DNA of 18,937 nt from Marinobacterium sp. xm-d-530 (GCA_949499045.1 CATEEE010000067.1:1-18937); one strand, 5' to 3'; counted from the stretch's first letter, positions 8,378 through 16,866 are shown. Notes: generated by a model not told the origin, from the letters alone. Translations and numbers: made by a program.

Positions 8378-11300
8378 TTCCGATGACATTAGAACCCCTT
8401 GAATTTCCTCTCGCGCGCGCATCATTGATTGAAGCGAGTGCGGGTACCGGTAAAACCTATACCTTGGCCGCGCTTTACGTCCGATTGGTGCTTGGGCATG
8501 GAGGTCATCAAGCTTTTAATCGAGAGCTTCTTCCACCAGAAATCTTGGTCGTTACTTTCACCAATGCCGCGACACTGGAGCTGCGAGACCGTATTCGCAC
8601 GAACTTAAGTACCACCGCTCGAGTATTCAGGGGTCTGGAGAAGAGTGATGATCACTTTACCGTTGCGTTAAAAGAGAGTTACCCCGCAGAGGCGTGGGAA
8701 CGTTGTGCCCTAAAGCTCGAGAGAGCGGCTGACTGGATGGATGAAGCAGCTATCTTCACAATTCATGGCTGGGCACAGCGCATGCTTACAGCGCATGCGT
8801 TCGACTCTAATACGCTGTTTGATCTACAACTTGGGGATGATGGATTAGCCCAACTCGAAGAGGCTTGTAGAGACTACTGGCGAATTCACTGTTCAGTATT
8901 AGAGCCCAGAGTGGCGGAGCAGATAGGGACTATTTTGAAGTCGCCAGAGGCACTCTTCAGTTGGATCTATCGTTCACTATCCAGCGATGCAACTCTTCAT
9001 TGGAAGGGTGAGCCTCTTAGCAACAGTGTTGATCCTAGAACCGTTGCTCAGTCCATTAATGATTGGCTATCCGACTTAGACCGCTGTACAACCAAATTGC
9101 TGGCTGTCTGGCGTATCCATGTAGAGGCCATTGAAACGTCCCTGAGAGATCAGTTTGAAGCCAAGCACTTTAATGGTGCGCGTGTTAAAGAGCCTGGTTT
9201 CAGTGATCAGCTTCTCGCGATGCGTCACTGGGCTGTTGATGGCGTGGTACCTGACAGTCCAGACTCGCTCATTCAATATCTAACGTTTGAAGGCAAATTA
9301 AACAAAGGTAAGCCTGATCCGGAGCATGAGGCGGTGGATCTGCTCGCGGCCTATCAAAACCGTATTCAAAGTCGCCCAAGGTTAGAGCCTGTTTTGCTAC
9401 ATGCCTTGCAGTGGGTGTCACATCGTTTTTCTTCTCTCAAAGAGAGCACCGGCTCTTTAGATTTTGATGACCTATTAGTCCTTCTAGAGAGGGGGCTTAA
9501 AGGGCCACTGGGTGCTAACCTGGCAGCAAGAATTCGGTCTCAGTATCCAGTCGCCATGATTGACGAGTTTCAAGATACCGACCCTCTGCAGTTCAGTATT
9601 TTCAGTACCCTTTATCGACATGCTGATGATTGCGCTTGGATCATGATTGGTGATCCAAAACAGGCCATCTATAGTTTCAGGGGGGCTGATATTCACACCT
9701 ATCTTGAGGCGAGAGAGGAGAGTCGAGATCAACTGTATACCCTTGGCACCAACTATCGTTCGAGCGAGTCTGTGATTAATGCGGTCAATGACTTATTTGT
9801 TGAAGCCGACCAAAAAGAGCAGGGCGCTTTTCTTTTTAGAGACACCGATGGTTTAAATCATCTGCCATTCTTTCCGGTTAACGCTAACGGCTTAAAAAAC
9901 AATTTAACGTTAAACAGCCAAACTCTAGATGGTCTGCACCTAATGAACCTCGACGAGGGTGAATGCTTTAAGAAACCTCGTTACCACCAAGCCTTGGCAT
10001 CTCATACCGCAAGCTGTATTGCATCTTTACTAAATCGATCGGATGCGGGTGATCTGTCGGTTGGAGAAAAGTCCATCCAGCCAGGAGATATTGCTGTTCT
10101 GGTTAGAAACTTCACTGAAGCAAAAGTCATCAGGTCAGCGCTCGACCAATCGGACATCTCTTCGGTCTATCTTTCGGATAAAGAGAGTGTGTTTGAATCC
10201 CAAGAGGCTGAAGACCTTTGGCGAATTTTGAATGCCATCGCGAATCCCCGATCTAAATCTTTGATTATGTCAGCCCTAGCCTCGCCGGTTCTCTGTTTTT
10301 CACCCGAGCAACTATCACAGCTTAATCAAACAGAGTCTGACTGGGTCGACATGAGTCAAAATTTTGTAGAGCTCAATTGGATCTGGAAACAGAGTAATGT
10401 TGCGGCTGTTGTTCGAGCATTAATCACTCAGTTTGATCTACCCAGCAAATTAAAAGCGGCGAGAGGGAATAGGGTTGAGAGGAGCCTCACCAATCTATTA
10501 CATCTTGCTGAGTTGCTGCAGAAACAGGTATCAGTTGTCGAGGGTGAACTGGGTATTATCCGCTTCCTAGCCGAACAGATCGTTAAGCCGACCGGCTCCG
10601 GTGAAGAACAGTTGATTCGAATGGAGTCAGACTCAGGTCGGGTCCAAGTCATTACCATGCACAAATCCAAAGGGTTAGAGTTTCCAATCGTATTTATCCC
10701 TTTTGGGGTAAGTAGTCAGACAATGAGGGTCAGTGACAAAGGTTTAACCTACCGATTGAACGGGCAAAAGGTTCATGAGCTTAATAAAGAGGCGCAAAAA
10801 CGCGAAAAGTCATTCAGCGAAAGGGAGATGCTAGAAGAGGAGGTGAGGCTCATGTATGTCGCGCTGACTCGAGCACAATATGCCTGTTGGATCGGAGTGG
10901 GTGCCGTTGATGGTTTTGAGAAGTCAGCATTGGCTAGCCTGCTAGGGGTTAATAACGCACTCCCTAAAAAACCATCCAAAGAGGATCTTTACAGCGCACT
11001 CAGTCAGGCCATTCTTAATATGACCAACAGAGAGTCGGTCTATCTAGAAGCCGTATCTGATCATATAGAGCTAAGGAAAAATAAGAGTGTCGGTTCGTTT
11101 ACACCTGAATGCCTGAGACTCAGTCATCCCGTTAATCGTGAATCTTGGAGAATGACCAGTTACTCTGCAATTGCGAGCCGCACTCACTCTCTTTCAGTCG
11201 ACTCAAGGAGCGAAGAGAACCTAGTCGATGAATCGAATAATAAAACAGAATCATCCGATCATTTGATCCACTTTGATCAGGCCAAAGCGGGCACTATTCA

Positions 11301-12042
11301 TGCCTTTGAGCGTGGTGCGATCCCCGGTAATTTCTTGCATGAAGTCCTAGAGCGTGCAGCTGAACAGAGTTTTGCCCTGACCGCGATTAATGCTGATCTC
11401 ATAACGAGTGCGGTATCCATTGATCAACAGCCAAGTCGATGGCACGAGAGTGGATTACTGATAGAACAGTGGCTTGAATCGATGTTAACGACACCGATTA
11501 ACCTTGGCTTTGAGCTTAAACTTGCAGAGTTAACGCACTACCAAGCTGAGATGGAGTTTATCTTCAGTGCCCATCAGATTTCTACAGAAGAGTTGGATCG
11601 GCTCTGTATTGAAGCGATCTATCCGGAGTTAGGTCGACCCAGGCTGGAACAGCAGACGATCAATGGTCTGTTAAAAGGCTTTATCGACCTTACCTTTGCT
11701 GTCGACGGGAAATACTGGGTGTGTGATTACAAATCCAATTGGCTAGGGCCAGATGCCACATTTTATTCGGAGTCTCAAATGAGAAAGGCTTTAGTGGAGC
11801 ATCGTTACGACCTGCAATTGATGATCTATTTACTCGCACTTCATCGACAGCTTCTTGCTCGAGACGTTGAGTATAGAGAGAACCCCGCTAGAGGATTTGA
11901 TGAGAAAGTGGGAGGCGCTGTATACCTCTATCTTCGTGGCATTCCCGAGGGAGAGGGGTGTTTAGCGATTAAGCCAACGTTTGAGCAGATCGATCGTTTA
12001 GATGGGTTGTTCAAACAGGGAGCATACAGTGCAGCAAGTTGA
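8374..12042 (+). CDS. recB: RecBCD enzyme subunit RecB (helicase-nuclease, beta chain)
   Basis: 1222 residues (E. coli 1180). RecB is the 3'-5' helicase and the nuclease of RecBCD. The N-terminal part is a UvrD-like helicase with Walker A ASAGTGKT (K27), DEFQDTDPLQ, GDPKQAIYSFRGAD, TNYRSSESVI and VITMHKSKGLEFPIVF. The C-terminal nuclease domain keeps the metal-binding and catalytic set: H989 (GNFLHEVLE), D1105 (GFIDLTF), D1118 and K1120 (DYKSN), with the 13-residue spacing between the two Asp as in E. coli (D1067, D1080), followed by the QxxxY-type element YDLQLMIYLLALHR. GAGGG lies 6 bases before ATG 8374. It overlaps recC by 4 bases and recD by 14. All key residues are present, so the enzyme should be active. 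Confidence 0.96.
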   Translation: MIPMTLEPLEFPLARASLIEASAGTGKTYTLAALYVRLVLGHGGHQAFNRELLPPEILVVTFTNAATLELRDRIRTNLSTTARVFRGLEKSDDHFTVALKESYPAEAWERCALKLERAADWMDEAAIFTIHGWAQRMLTAHAFDSNTLFDLQLGDDGLAQLEEACRDYWRIHCSVLEPRVAEQIGTILKSPEALFSWIYRSLSSDATLHWKGEPLSNSVDPRTVAQSINDWLSDLDRCTTKLLAVWRIHVEAIETSLRDQFEAKHFNGARVKEPGFSDQLLAMRHWAVDGVVPDSPDSLIQYLTFEGKLNKGKPDPEHEAVDLLAAYQNRIQSRPRLEPVLLHALQWVSHRFSSLKESTGSLDFDDLLVLLERGLKGPLGANLAARIRSQYPVAMIDEFQDTDPLQFSIFSTLYRHADDCAWIMIGDPKQAIYSFRGADIHTYLEAREESRDQLYTLGTNYRSSESVINAVNDLFVEADQKEQGAFLFRDTDGLNHLPFFPVNANGLKNNLTLNSQTLDGLHLMNLDEGECFKKPRYHQALASHTASCIASLLNRSDAGDLSVGEKSIQPGDIAVLVRNFTEAKVIRSALDQSDISSVYLSDKESVFESQEAEDLWRILNAIANPRSKSLIMSALASPVLCFSPEQLSQLNQTESDWVDMSQNFVELNWIWKQSNVAAVVRALITQFDLPSKLKAARGNRVERSLTNLLHLAELLQKQVSVVEGELGIIRFLAEQIVKPTGSGEEQLIRMESDSGRVQVITMHKSKGLEFPIVFIPFGVSSQTMRVSDKGLTYRLNGQKVHELNKEAQKREKSFSEREMLEEEVRLMYVALTRAQYACWIGVGAVDGFEKSALASLLGVNNALPKKPSKEDLYSALSQAILNMTNRESVYLEAVSDHIELRKNKSVGSFTPECLRLSHPVNRESWRMTSYSAIASRTHSLSVDSRSEENLVDESNNKTESSDHLIHFDQAKAGTIHAFERGAIPGNFLHEVLERAAEQSFALTAINADLITSAVSIDQQPSRWHESGLLIEQWLESMLTTPINLGFELKLAELTHYQAEMEFIFSAHQISTEELDRLCIEAIYPELGRPRLEQQTINGLLKGFIDLTFAVDGKYWVCDYKSNWLGPDATFYSESQMRKALVEHRYDLQLMIYLLALHRQLLARDVEYRENPARGFDEKVGGAVYLYLRGIPEGEGCLAIKPTFEQIDRLDGLFKQGAYSAAS
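12017..12022 (+). promoter_or_regulatory. Ribosome binding site that decides the recD start (GTG 12029)
   Basis: AGGGAG is six bases before GTG 12029, an ideal spacing, and lies inside the end of recB. The ATG at 12002 in the same frame has no such site and would add nine residues (MGCSNREHT) that do not look like RecD. Confidence 0.7.
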
Positions 12043-13873
12043 TTTATGGTCTGACTCAGGTGCAGAGCTCGACCTAACTGACACACTAGAGCTCTGGTTC
12101 GACGCTGGTTGGATTCGTTCCATTGACATGGAGCTTACCCTTCATCTATCGGAGTTGTTCGATAATCGATCTGCCTGGGCCGGTTTGGCCCTAGTTCTGG
12201 TTAGCCATCAGTTAGGGCGTGGACACAGTTGTGTTGATGTGCACTCCCTCTATAAAGACCCTGATAGATACCTTGCACTTCCACCTGAGTTTGCGAGAGC
12301 GTCTGGTATACCCTTACCCAGTGCTCTTTTTAAGCAGCTAACGAAAACCGAGTGGCTTAACGAGGTTAATCAGAGTTCTCTTATGGGTCGCCCTGAAGAG
12401 AATACCCCTCTTGTGTTTGACCATGAGCGTCTCTATTTAAGACGAATGTGGCAGGTGGAAACGCGTGTTGCAGAGAGGTTAAAGCAGCGCATATCGGTTT
12501 CATCCAGCAACAGAGATCAGCTAGTGAAGTATCTTAATCAACTGTTTCCTCACATTGATGAGACCGTCGATTGGCAACGAACTGCCTGTGCAAAATCTGC
12601 TGTTAGGCGCTTCTCAGTCATCACAGGTGGGCCTGGTACCGGTAAAACCACCACGGTCGTTAAACTGCTGGCGCTGATGAAGCGATTAGCGGATGACCAG
12701 TCTGATACCCTTGATATTGCGCTTGCAGCTCCAACGGGTAAAGCTGCGGCCCGCCTTTCTGTATCGATTGGTGGTGCGCTTGAACGCTTACCTGAAGGTT
12801 TTGGGCATGGTTTGCACGCTCAAGTGGATACGGTGCACCGACTCATTGGTGTCTCTTCGACGGGTCGAAGGAATCGGTATCGTAAAGGTCATACATTGGC
12901 GGTTGATCTGTTGATTGTAGACGAAGCCTCAATGTTGGATATTGAACTCTTTGATGCTCTGCTTGATGCATTAAGTGATAGGACTCAACTCATTCTACTA
13001 GGTGATAAGGATCAGTTAGCTTCGGTTGAAGCTGGATCAGTACTGGCGGACCTCTGTCTTGTTGAGAGTGATTCTAAACCTGAGGGCTTTGTTAGCCAGC
13101 TTAAAACCAGTCACCGTTTTACGAGTGAGTCAGGCATTGGTCAGCTCGCTAGGGCAGTTAACCGAGGATCTTTAAACGAATACCATGAGGTTTGGCAGCA
13201 GGCATACAGCGACATTAACAACCACTCTGGTCCCGACCTAACAAAGCTAATCGCTGATCGAGTATTAAGTTCAAACGGCGATCTGCCAGGTTATTCACAT
13301 TATTTATCCCTATTAACACAGCCAGACTGTGACCCACTTCAGGTTCTTAAGTTGTTTGATCACTTTCGGCTATTGACGCCACTTCGCCGCGGTCCAGAAG
13401 GGGTTGAATCGCTTAACAACATCTGTGAGACGATTCTCGCCAGAAAAGGGTTAATCGATTTGAGTGATGATTGGTATGTCGGCCGCCCTGTGATGGTAAC
13501 TGCGAATGATTATGCTGTAGGGCTCGCTAACGGAGACGTGGGTGTCTGTTTAGTTCGAGAGGGTAAGCTGAGTGTGGCGTTTATAAACGAATCTGGAGAT
13601 GAAGTGCGCTGGATCGACCCCATTCGTTTAGAGTCGGTAGAGACAGCATACGCTATGACGGTCCATAAATCACAAGGCTCTGAGTTCAAACATACCGCAT
13701 ATGTATCGCCCAGTCGTGCTAACCCAGTATTAAGCAGAGAGCTTCTTTATACCGCAATAACACGAGCCAGCTCTCAATTTACTCTTATCGAAATGAACAG
13801 CAGTGTGACTCAACAGACAATCACCACACAGACCGATAGAGCCAGCGGCCTGTATAAGCGATTAATTGATTAA
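12029..13873 (+). CDS. recD: RecBCD enzyme subunit RecD (5'-3' helicase, alpha chain)
   Basis: 614 residues from GTG 12029 (E. coli 608). RecD is the fast 5'-3' superfamily 1B helicase of RecBCD. Walker A GGPGTGKT starts at residue 200, followed by APTGKAAARL, the DEASMLD Walker B, GDKDQLASVEAG, LTPLRRGPEG, and the C-terminal motif AMTVHKSQGSEF with the late TAITRA block. The N-terminal ~190 residues correspond to the RecB-binding region. It overlaps recB by 14 bases. Its TAA stop at 13871-13873 overlaps the stop of the opposite-strand kinase, so nothing separates the two convergent genes and no terminator is visible between them. Confidence 0.95.
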   Translation: MQQVDLWSDSGAELDLTDTLELWFDAGWIRSIDMELTLHLSELFDNRSAWAGLALVLVSHQLGRGHSCVDVHSLYKDPDRYLALPPEFARASGIPLPSALFKQLTKTEWLNEVNQSSLMGRPEENTPLVFDHERLYLRRMWQVETRVAERLKQRISVSSSNRDQLVKYLNQLFPHIDETVDWQRTACAKSAVRRFSVITGGPGTGKTTTVVKLLALMKRLADDQSDTLDIALAAPTGKAAARLSVSIGGALERLPEGFGHGLHAQVDTVHRLIGVSSTGRRNRYRKGHTLAVDLLIVDEASMLDIELFDALLDALSDRTQLILLGDKDQLASVEAGSVLADLCLVESDSKPEGFVSQLKTSHRFTSESGIGQLARAVNRGSLNEYHEVWQQAYSDINNHSGPDLTKLIADRVLSSNGDLPGYSHYLSLLTQPDCDPLQVLKLFDHFRLLTPLRRGPEGVESLNNICETILARKGLIDLSDDWYVGRPVMVTANDYAVGLANGDVGVCLVREGKLSVAFINESGDEVRWIDPIRLESVETAYAMTVHKSQGSEFKHTAYVSPSRANPVLSRELLYTAITRASSQFTLIEMNSSVTQQTITTQTDRASGLYKRLID

Positions 13874-14736
13874 AGTGCGTTCTCTATCTCTTCTAGAGAG
13901 GGTATGGCATCAGCAGTACCGGGTCGTGTTACCTGTATGGCTGCACCGGTGACGGCAAAATGAAGTGATGCTTTCAGATCCCCAGTTTGATCGTATCGAG
14001 CGAGGAAAAGGCCTAAAAATGTATCCCCAGCTCCGGTAGTATCCACAGCCTCAACAGAGGGTGAGGGGACTGTAAATTCATCCTCTAAGCCAATATACCG
14101 GACCCCTCGGCTGCCCAATGTCACCAAAATATGGTCAACGCCAGACTCGTTAATGGGACGGTTTAACGCACTCTCTAAATCTTTAGCCTCAATCTCATTA
14201 ACGACGAGCATATTGACTAATGGAAGCATCTGTAAGGCTTTTTCAGCATCAAACGGGGCGGCTGAATAGCAAAGATTCATACCTTTAGCCTTAGCACTTC
14301 TCATAAAGTAGTCAGTTTGGGAGGTCTCGTTTTGACAGAGTGCCCAATCTGATGAGGAGGCATCGCTCAGCCCTTCTTCGACCATCTGCTCGGTGATAGC
14401 AACGTTAGCGCCAGGGTATACAACAATTTGATTTTCGGCAGACTCTTCATCAACCATCACAATGCCATGACCTGTGGCTGTGTCCGACATCGAGATATGG
14501 GTAGTATCAATATTTAACGAATGAAGCTGATCGAAATAGCGATGTTCTGCGGGGTGCATCGCACCTATGTGTTTGACGGTGCCACCAGCTTTAGCAATGG
14601 CGACACTTTGGTTAGCGCCCTTGCCGCCTAATCCCTGCTTAAAGTCATTGGCAGCGAGAGTCTCACTCGGTCTAACTAGGTGAGGTAGTGAGTAGAAGTA
14701 ATCAACGTTGATTGAACCTAGGTTGTAAATAGCCAT
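13870..14736 (-). CDS. rbsK: Ribokinase-like PfkB family sugar kinase
   Basis: 288 residues. The N-terminal signature GLGGKGANQSVA (~36-46) is the ribokinase pattern, and the C-terminal signature DTTGAGDTF (~232-240) carries the catalytic base D238. NVD at residues 10-12 sits where ribokinases have the sugar-binding Asp. The enzyme would phosphorylate ribose or a similar sugar or nucleoside in the cytoplasm. No rbsABC transporter or rbsD is next to it, so the exact substrate is open. AAGGAA lies a few bases before the ATG. It follows the DUF2798 gene by 41 bases and is probably cotranscribed with it. Its stop codon overlaps the recD stop. Confidence 0.85.
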   Translation of the reverse strand: MAIYNLGSINVDYFYSLPHLVRPSETLAANDFKQGLGGKGANQSVAIAKAGGTVKHIGAMHPAEHRYFDQLHSLNIDTTHISMSDTATGHGIVMVDEESAENQIVVYPGANVAITEQMVEEGLSDASSSDWALCQNETSQTDYFMRSAKAKGMNLCYSAAPFDAEKALQMLPLVNMLVVNEIEAKDLESALNRPINESGVDHILVTLGSRGVRYIGLEDEFTVPSPSVEAVDTTGAGDTFLGLFLARYDQTGDLKASLHFAVTGAAIQVTRPGTADAIPSLEEIENAL

Positions 14737-14777
14737 TCACTATTCCTTATTGAGTTCAGCCAACGATAACGAAAAAC

Positions 14778-15002
14778 CTACTTAGTGCAAAGCTTTTGAG
14801 TGAGTGCAGCGACACGGCGACCAAATATTAGGATCACTGAGAAGGCAATCGGCCAAGCGACAATATAAGCAAAGCCCCAGCGAGCCATAAACCCTTCATT
14901 TAATCCTGTATTCACGGTAGTGATAACAAACGTCATGATCGTCACCATGACCAGGGACATTAAGACAGATTGAACAAGAGGGGCGCGTTTTTTAGCAAAC
15001 AT
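14778..15002 (-). CDS. Small DUF2798-family membrane protein
   Basis: 74 residues with a positively charged N terminus (MFAKKRAP), a first membrane segment at ~11-33 (SVLMSLVMVTIMTFVITTVN), a second at ~45-62 around the AYIVAWPIAFSVILIF stretch, and a basic tail. The pattern P-LVxSxLMSLVM with a late AWPIAF matches DUF2798, whose function is unknown. The ribosome site is poor (GGAT). The ribokinase-like gene follows 41 bases on. A sigma70-like promoter lies 38-66 bases upstream, and a divergent GntR gene shares the upstream region. Confidence 0.8.
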   Translation of the reverse strand: MFAKKRAPLVQSVLMSLVMVTIMTFVITTVNTGLNEGFMARWGFAYIVAWPIAFSVILIFGRRVAALTQKLCTK

Positions 15003-15039
15003 AGATGATCCGGTTAATTAGTAATTTCTAATATTCGCA

Positions 15040-15068
15040 ATGATACGGGAATTGTTCGGAAATATTAA
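15040..15068 (-). promoter_or_regulatory. Candidate sigma70-like promoter for the DUF2798-ribokinase pair
   Basis: Reading the - strand, TTAATA (4 of 6 to the -35 consensus, plus-strand 15063-15068), exactly 17 bases, then TATCAT (5 of 6 to the -10 consensus, 15040-15045). This predicts a start near 15033 and a leader of about 30 bases. Not tested; the region is AT-rich, so chance matches are possible. Confidence 0.4.
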
Positions 15069-15076
15069 GAGAAGAG

Positions 15077-15094
15077 TTTGATTAATCTATCAAA
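15077..15094. promoter_or_regulatory. 18-base inverted repeat TTTGAT-N6-ATCAAA, candidate operator
   Basis: Perfect six-base arms with a six-base spacer in the divergent region between the DUF2798 and GntR genes. It lies just upstream of the - strand -35 and overlaps a possible GntR -35 (TTGATT). GntR/FCD proteins usually bind short palindromes near their own genes, so it could be an operator. The AT-rich region makes chance possible. Confidence 0.35.
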
Positions 15095-15116
15095 TTAAGC
15101 CCTATTTAAACGGCAA

Positions 15117-15132
15117 AAAGCTCAATAGCTTT
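15117..15132. promoter_or_regulatory. 16-base inverted repeat AAAGCT-N4-AGCTTT, candidate operator
   Basis: Perfect six-base arms with a four-base spacer, about 54 bases upstream of the GntR start. It would overlap the promoter elements of the GntR gene (for example TTTAAT at 15130-15135), which is where an autorepressor would bind. It differs in sequence from the 18-base repeat nearby, so at most one of them is likely the GntR site. Confidence 0.35.
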
Positions 15133-15174
15133 AATTTACAAGATAAGAGAAAATAACAGCTTAATGGTCTATTT

Positions 15175-15178
15175 GGAG
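15175..15178 (+). promoter_or_regulatory. Ribosome binding site that decides the GTG start of the GntR gene
   Basis: GGAG lies seven bases before GTG 15186. No in-frame ATG lies close by, and the first residues after GTG lead directly into the winged-helix domain. Confidence 0.65.
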
Positions 15179-15185
15179 CAAACGG

Positions 15186-15851
15186 GTGGAAAATCAAGAA
15201 ACCCCATCAACTTATCAACAACTGCGTACCGATATATTAGAGGGCAATATAGAGCCAGAATCTAAGTTATCGATTGCTGTCTTAGCCGGTCGCTACGGAT
15301 CCAGTGCGGCACCGGTTCGTGAGGCGTTGTCCAGGCTTGCAGCGGAGGGACTAGTGACCCGTCGTGGTCAACGTGGATATTGGGCTGCTCCAATTTCAGC
15401 CGATGAATTTGTTGAAGTCAGCCGTTTAAGAGAGATGTTGGAGGTCGATGCCTTTAAACAGTCTATTAAATTGGGTGACCTCGATTGGGAGGCGGCCATA
15501 GCAGGTGCTCGGCATCGAGAGTTGGCGGTTAAATCACAAACAGGTGCCTCTGAGGATGATCAGGTCTTGGCCAGAACTCGAGAGAATCGTCGCTTTCATA
15601 TGGCTCTTATCAGTGCTTGCCCCTCAGAGTGGCAGTTACGCTTTATCTCTACTCTATATGACCAGGGCGAACGTTTTCGACGTTTGGCATTAACCAGTCA
15701 GCCACTCAATCAAGCATCCGGTAAAGATGACCATGAAGAGCTAATGAATGCCGCATTTGCTCGTGACATTAAAACCGCTACAGAACTGCTCAGACTTCAC
15801 ATCCGTTCATCCAATGAGAAGGTGATGAATACGCTATTTCCAGAGCGGTAA
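15186..15851 (+). CDS. GntR family transcriptional regulator, FadR/FCD subfamily
   Basis: 221 residues from GTG 15186. The N-terminal winged-helix domain (~8-70) has the GntR pattern: TYQQLRTDILEGNIEPESKLS, LAGRYGSSAAPVREALSRLAAEGLV, then the wing RGQRGYWAAPIS. The C-terminal FCD ligand domain (~75-215) keeps the three metal-binding His (H138 in RRFHMAL, H183 in DHEEL, H205 in LRLHI); the usual Asp of this site is replaced by N134. FCD ligands are usually organic acids bound with a metal. It is divergent from the DUF2798-ribokinase pair and convergent with the lig operon, so it may control itself, either neighbour, or distant genes; aromatic catabolism is only one candidate. Its stop codon touches the REPIN-like doublet. 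Confidence 0.9.
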   Translation: MENQETPSTYQQLRTDILEGNIEPESKLSIAVLAGRYGSSAAPVREALSRLAAEGLVTRRGQRGYWAAPISADEFVEVSRLREMLEVDAFKQSIKLGDLDWEAAIAGARHRELAVKSQTGASEDDQVLARTRENRRFHMALISACPSEWQLRFISTLYDQGERFRRLALTSQPLNQASGKDDHEELMNAAFARDIKTATELLRLHIRSSNEKVMNTLFPER

Positions 15852-15959
15852 TAGTTTTTCACGGTTTGTCGCTTTGCGCCAATTCGTTCCTACAGAAGTG
15901 CTGCTTACAAGGTCCGGCTGTAGGAGCGATCTCAGCGAAGCTGAGACCGCGAAACTATT
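15851..15959. repeat. REPIN-like element: two inverted REP sequences facing outward
   Basis: The right half (15918-15955) starts CTGTAGGAGCGA and then folds into a stem TCTCAGC, GAA, GCTGAGA, closing with CCGCGAAA. The left half, read on the opposite strand (15857-15895), starts CTGTAGGAACGA, has a smaller imperfect stem (TTG, CGC, loop AAA, GCG, CAA) and closes with CCGTGAAA. The outer flanks also pair (ATAGTTT and AAACTAT). This is the known layout of a REP doublet mobilised by RAYT transposases, which recognise GTAG at the REP end. No RAYT gene is in the window. The element sits directly on the GntR stop codon. Confidence 0.75.
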
Positions 15960-15980
15960 TCAGAGCATATTATAAAACAC

Positions 15981-16008
15981 AAAAAAACGCCCAAAGGCGC
16001 TTTTTTTT
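15981..16008. terminator. Bidirectional intrinsic terminator between the GntR gene and the lig operon
   Basis: Seven A residues, stem CGCC, short loop CAAA, stem GGCG, C, then eight T residues. Reading either strand gives a stem followed by a run of T, so it can end transcription of both the GntR gene and ligB. The stem is short but the T runs are strong. Confidence 0.8.
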
Positions 16009-16023
16009 AGACCATCGGCTCAA

Positions 16024-16866
16024 TCAATCTTTAGGTACGAGTAGTTGTACACCCGCAGCGGTATTCGAGATCGGTGCGATCAGCACGTTAATCAGCTCAT
16101 CTACGGGACCTGAACAAGCACCACGCATGGCTAACCACATAGCAAGCTCGACACCCTGTGCACCGGCTATTTCGGTCAACTCATCATTGGTGTAGTGAGT
16201 CAGTGACTCAGGATCAGTTACGAGCTTATCCATACACATCTGATCGAACTCAGTGTTGAGGTATCCTGCACGCTCACCATCTAGCTGGTGCGATAAACCC
16301 CCAGTACCCAGAACAACAACGGTTTGGCCACTATCCCATGAACGAATCGCATCACCAATCGCTTTACCAAACGCGTAAGAACGTGAAGGTTTAGGCATTG
16401 GGTGGCGCTCGCAGTTAATCGCGATTGGGATTACTTTAGTGCCTTGGTATTTATGGCCCGGGTAGAGGACAGACATAGGCACCGTTGCGCCGTGATCGAC
16501 TTTTATATCCTGACAAACCGTTGGATCAAAGTCATTTTCGATCAGATGATTGACGATGTGCCAAGAGAGATCCGTTTCACCCGTTAGAGGTGGTATCGGC
16601 TTGATACCCCAGCCCTCGTCAGCGTTGTGGTACTCATCCGCACAACCGATAGAGAAGGTCGGTTTCTTGTCCAAAAACATCTCTAGACCGTGATCATTGT
16701 AGAACAGTACAGCGATGTCTGGTTTATTCTCATTAATCCATTCGCGCACAGGTACATAAGCAGCAAACAGATCTTTCCAGTAAGGGGTGTCTTCGATACC
16801 GCGATCAACGGCAACGCCGATAGCAGGTACGTGTGATGTGCCGATAGCGCCTAAAATTTTAGCCAT
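16024..16866 (-). CDS. ligB: Protocatechuate 4,5-dioxygenase beta (catalytic) subunit
   Basis: 280 residues, a LigB-type (type II) extradiol ring-cleavage dioxygenase. It cleaves protocatechuate between C4 and C5 to 4-carboxy-2-hydroxymuconate semialdehyde with Fe(II) and oxygen. The iron ligands and catalytic residues known from Sphingobium LigAB are all present at nearly the same numbers: H12 (GTSHVPAIG), H59 (NDHG), H125 (DHG), H193 (LSHQ), and E240. The last gene of the leftward operon, it overlaps ligA by 8 bases and has only a weak own ribosome site. Gallate dioxygenases are related but usually carry the alpha domain fused; separate subunits and the neighbouring ligI favour protocatechuate as substrate. 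Confidence 0.92.
   Translation of the reverse strand: MAKILGAIGTSHVPAIGVAVDRGIEDTPYWKDLFAAYVPVREWINENKPDIAVLFYNDHGLEMFLDKKPTFSIGCADEYHNADEGWGIKPIPPLTGETDLSWHIVNHLIENDFDPTVCQDIKVDHGATVPMSVLYPGHKYQGTKVIPIAINCERHPMPKPSRSYAFGKAIGDAIRSWDSGQTVVVLGTGGLSHQLDGERAGYLNTEFDQMCMDKLVTDPESLTHYTNDELTEIAGAQGVELAMWLAMRGACSGPVDELINVLIAPISNTAAGVQLLVPKD

Noticed and set aside
12002..12028. ATG 12002 as the recD start.
   Set aside because: No ribosome site; GTG 12029 has AGGGAG at ideal spacing and fits RecD length.
14582..14589. A CCACCAGC octamer, the reverse complement of the E. coli Chi site, inside the ribokinase-like gene.
   Set aside because: One copy in about 19 kb on both strands is near chance expectation, and Chi specificity of this RecBCD is unknown.
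15866..16195. A 109-codon open frame on the + strand starting inside the REPIN-like element.
   Set aside because: It runs through the terminator and into the antisense of ligB; composition is that of a shadow frame.
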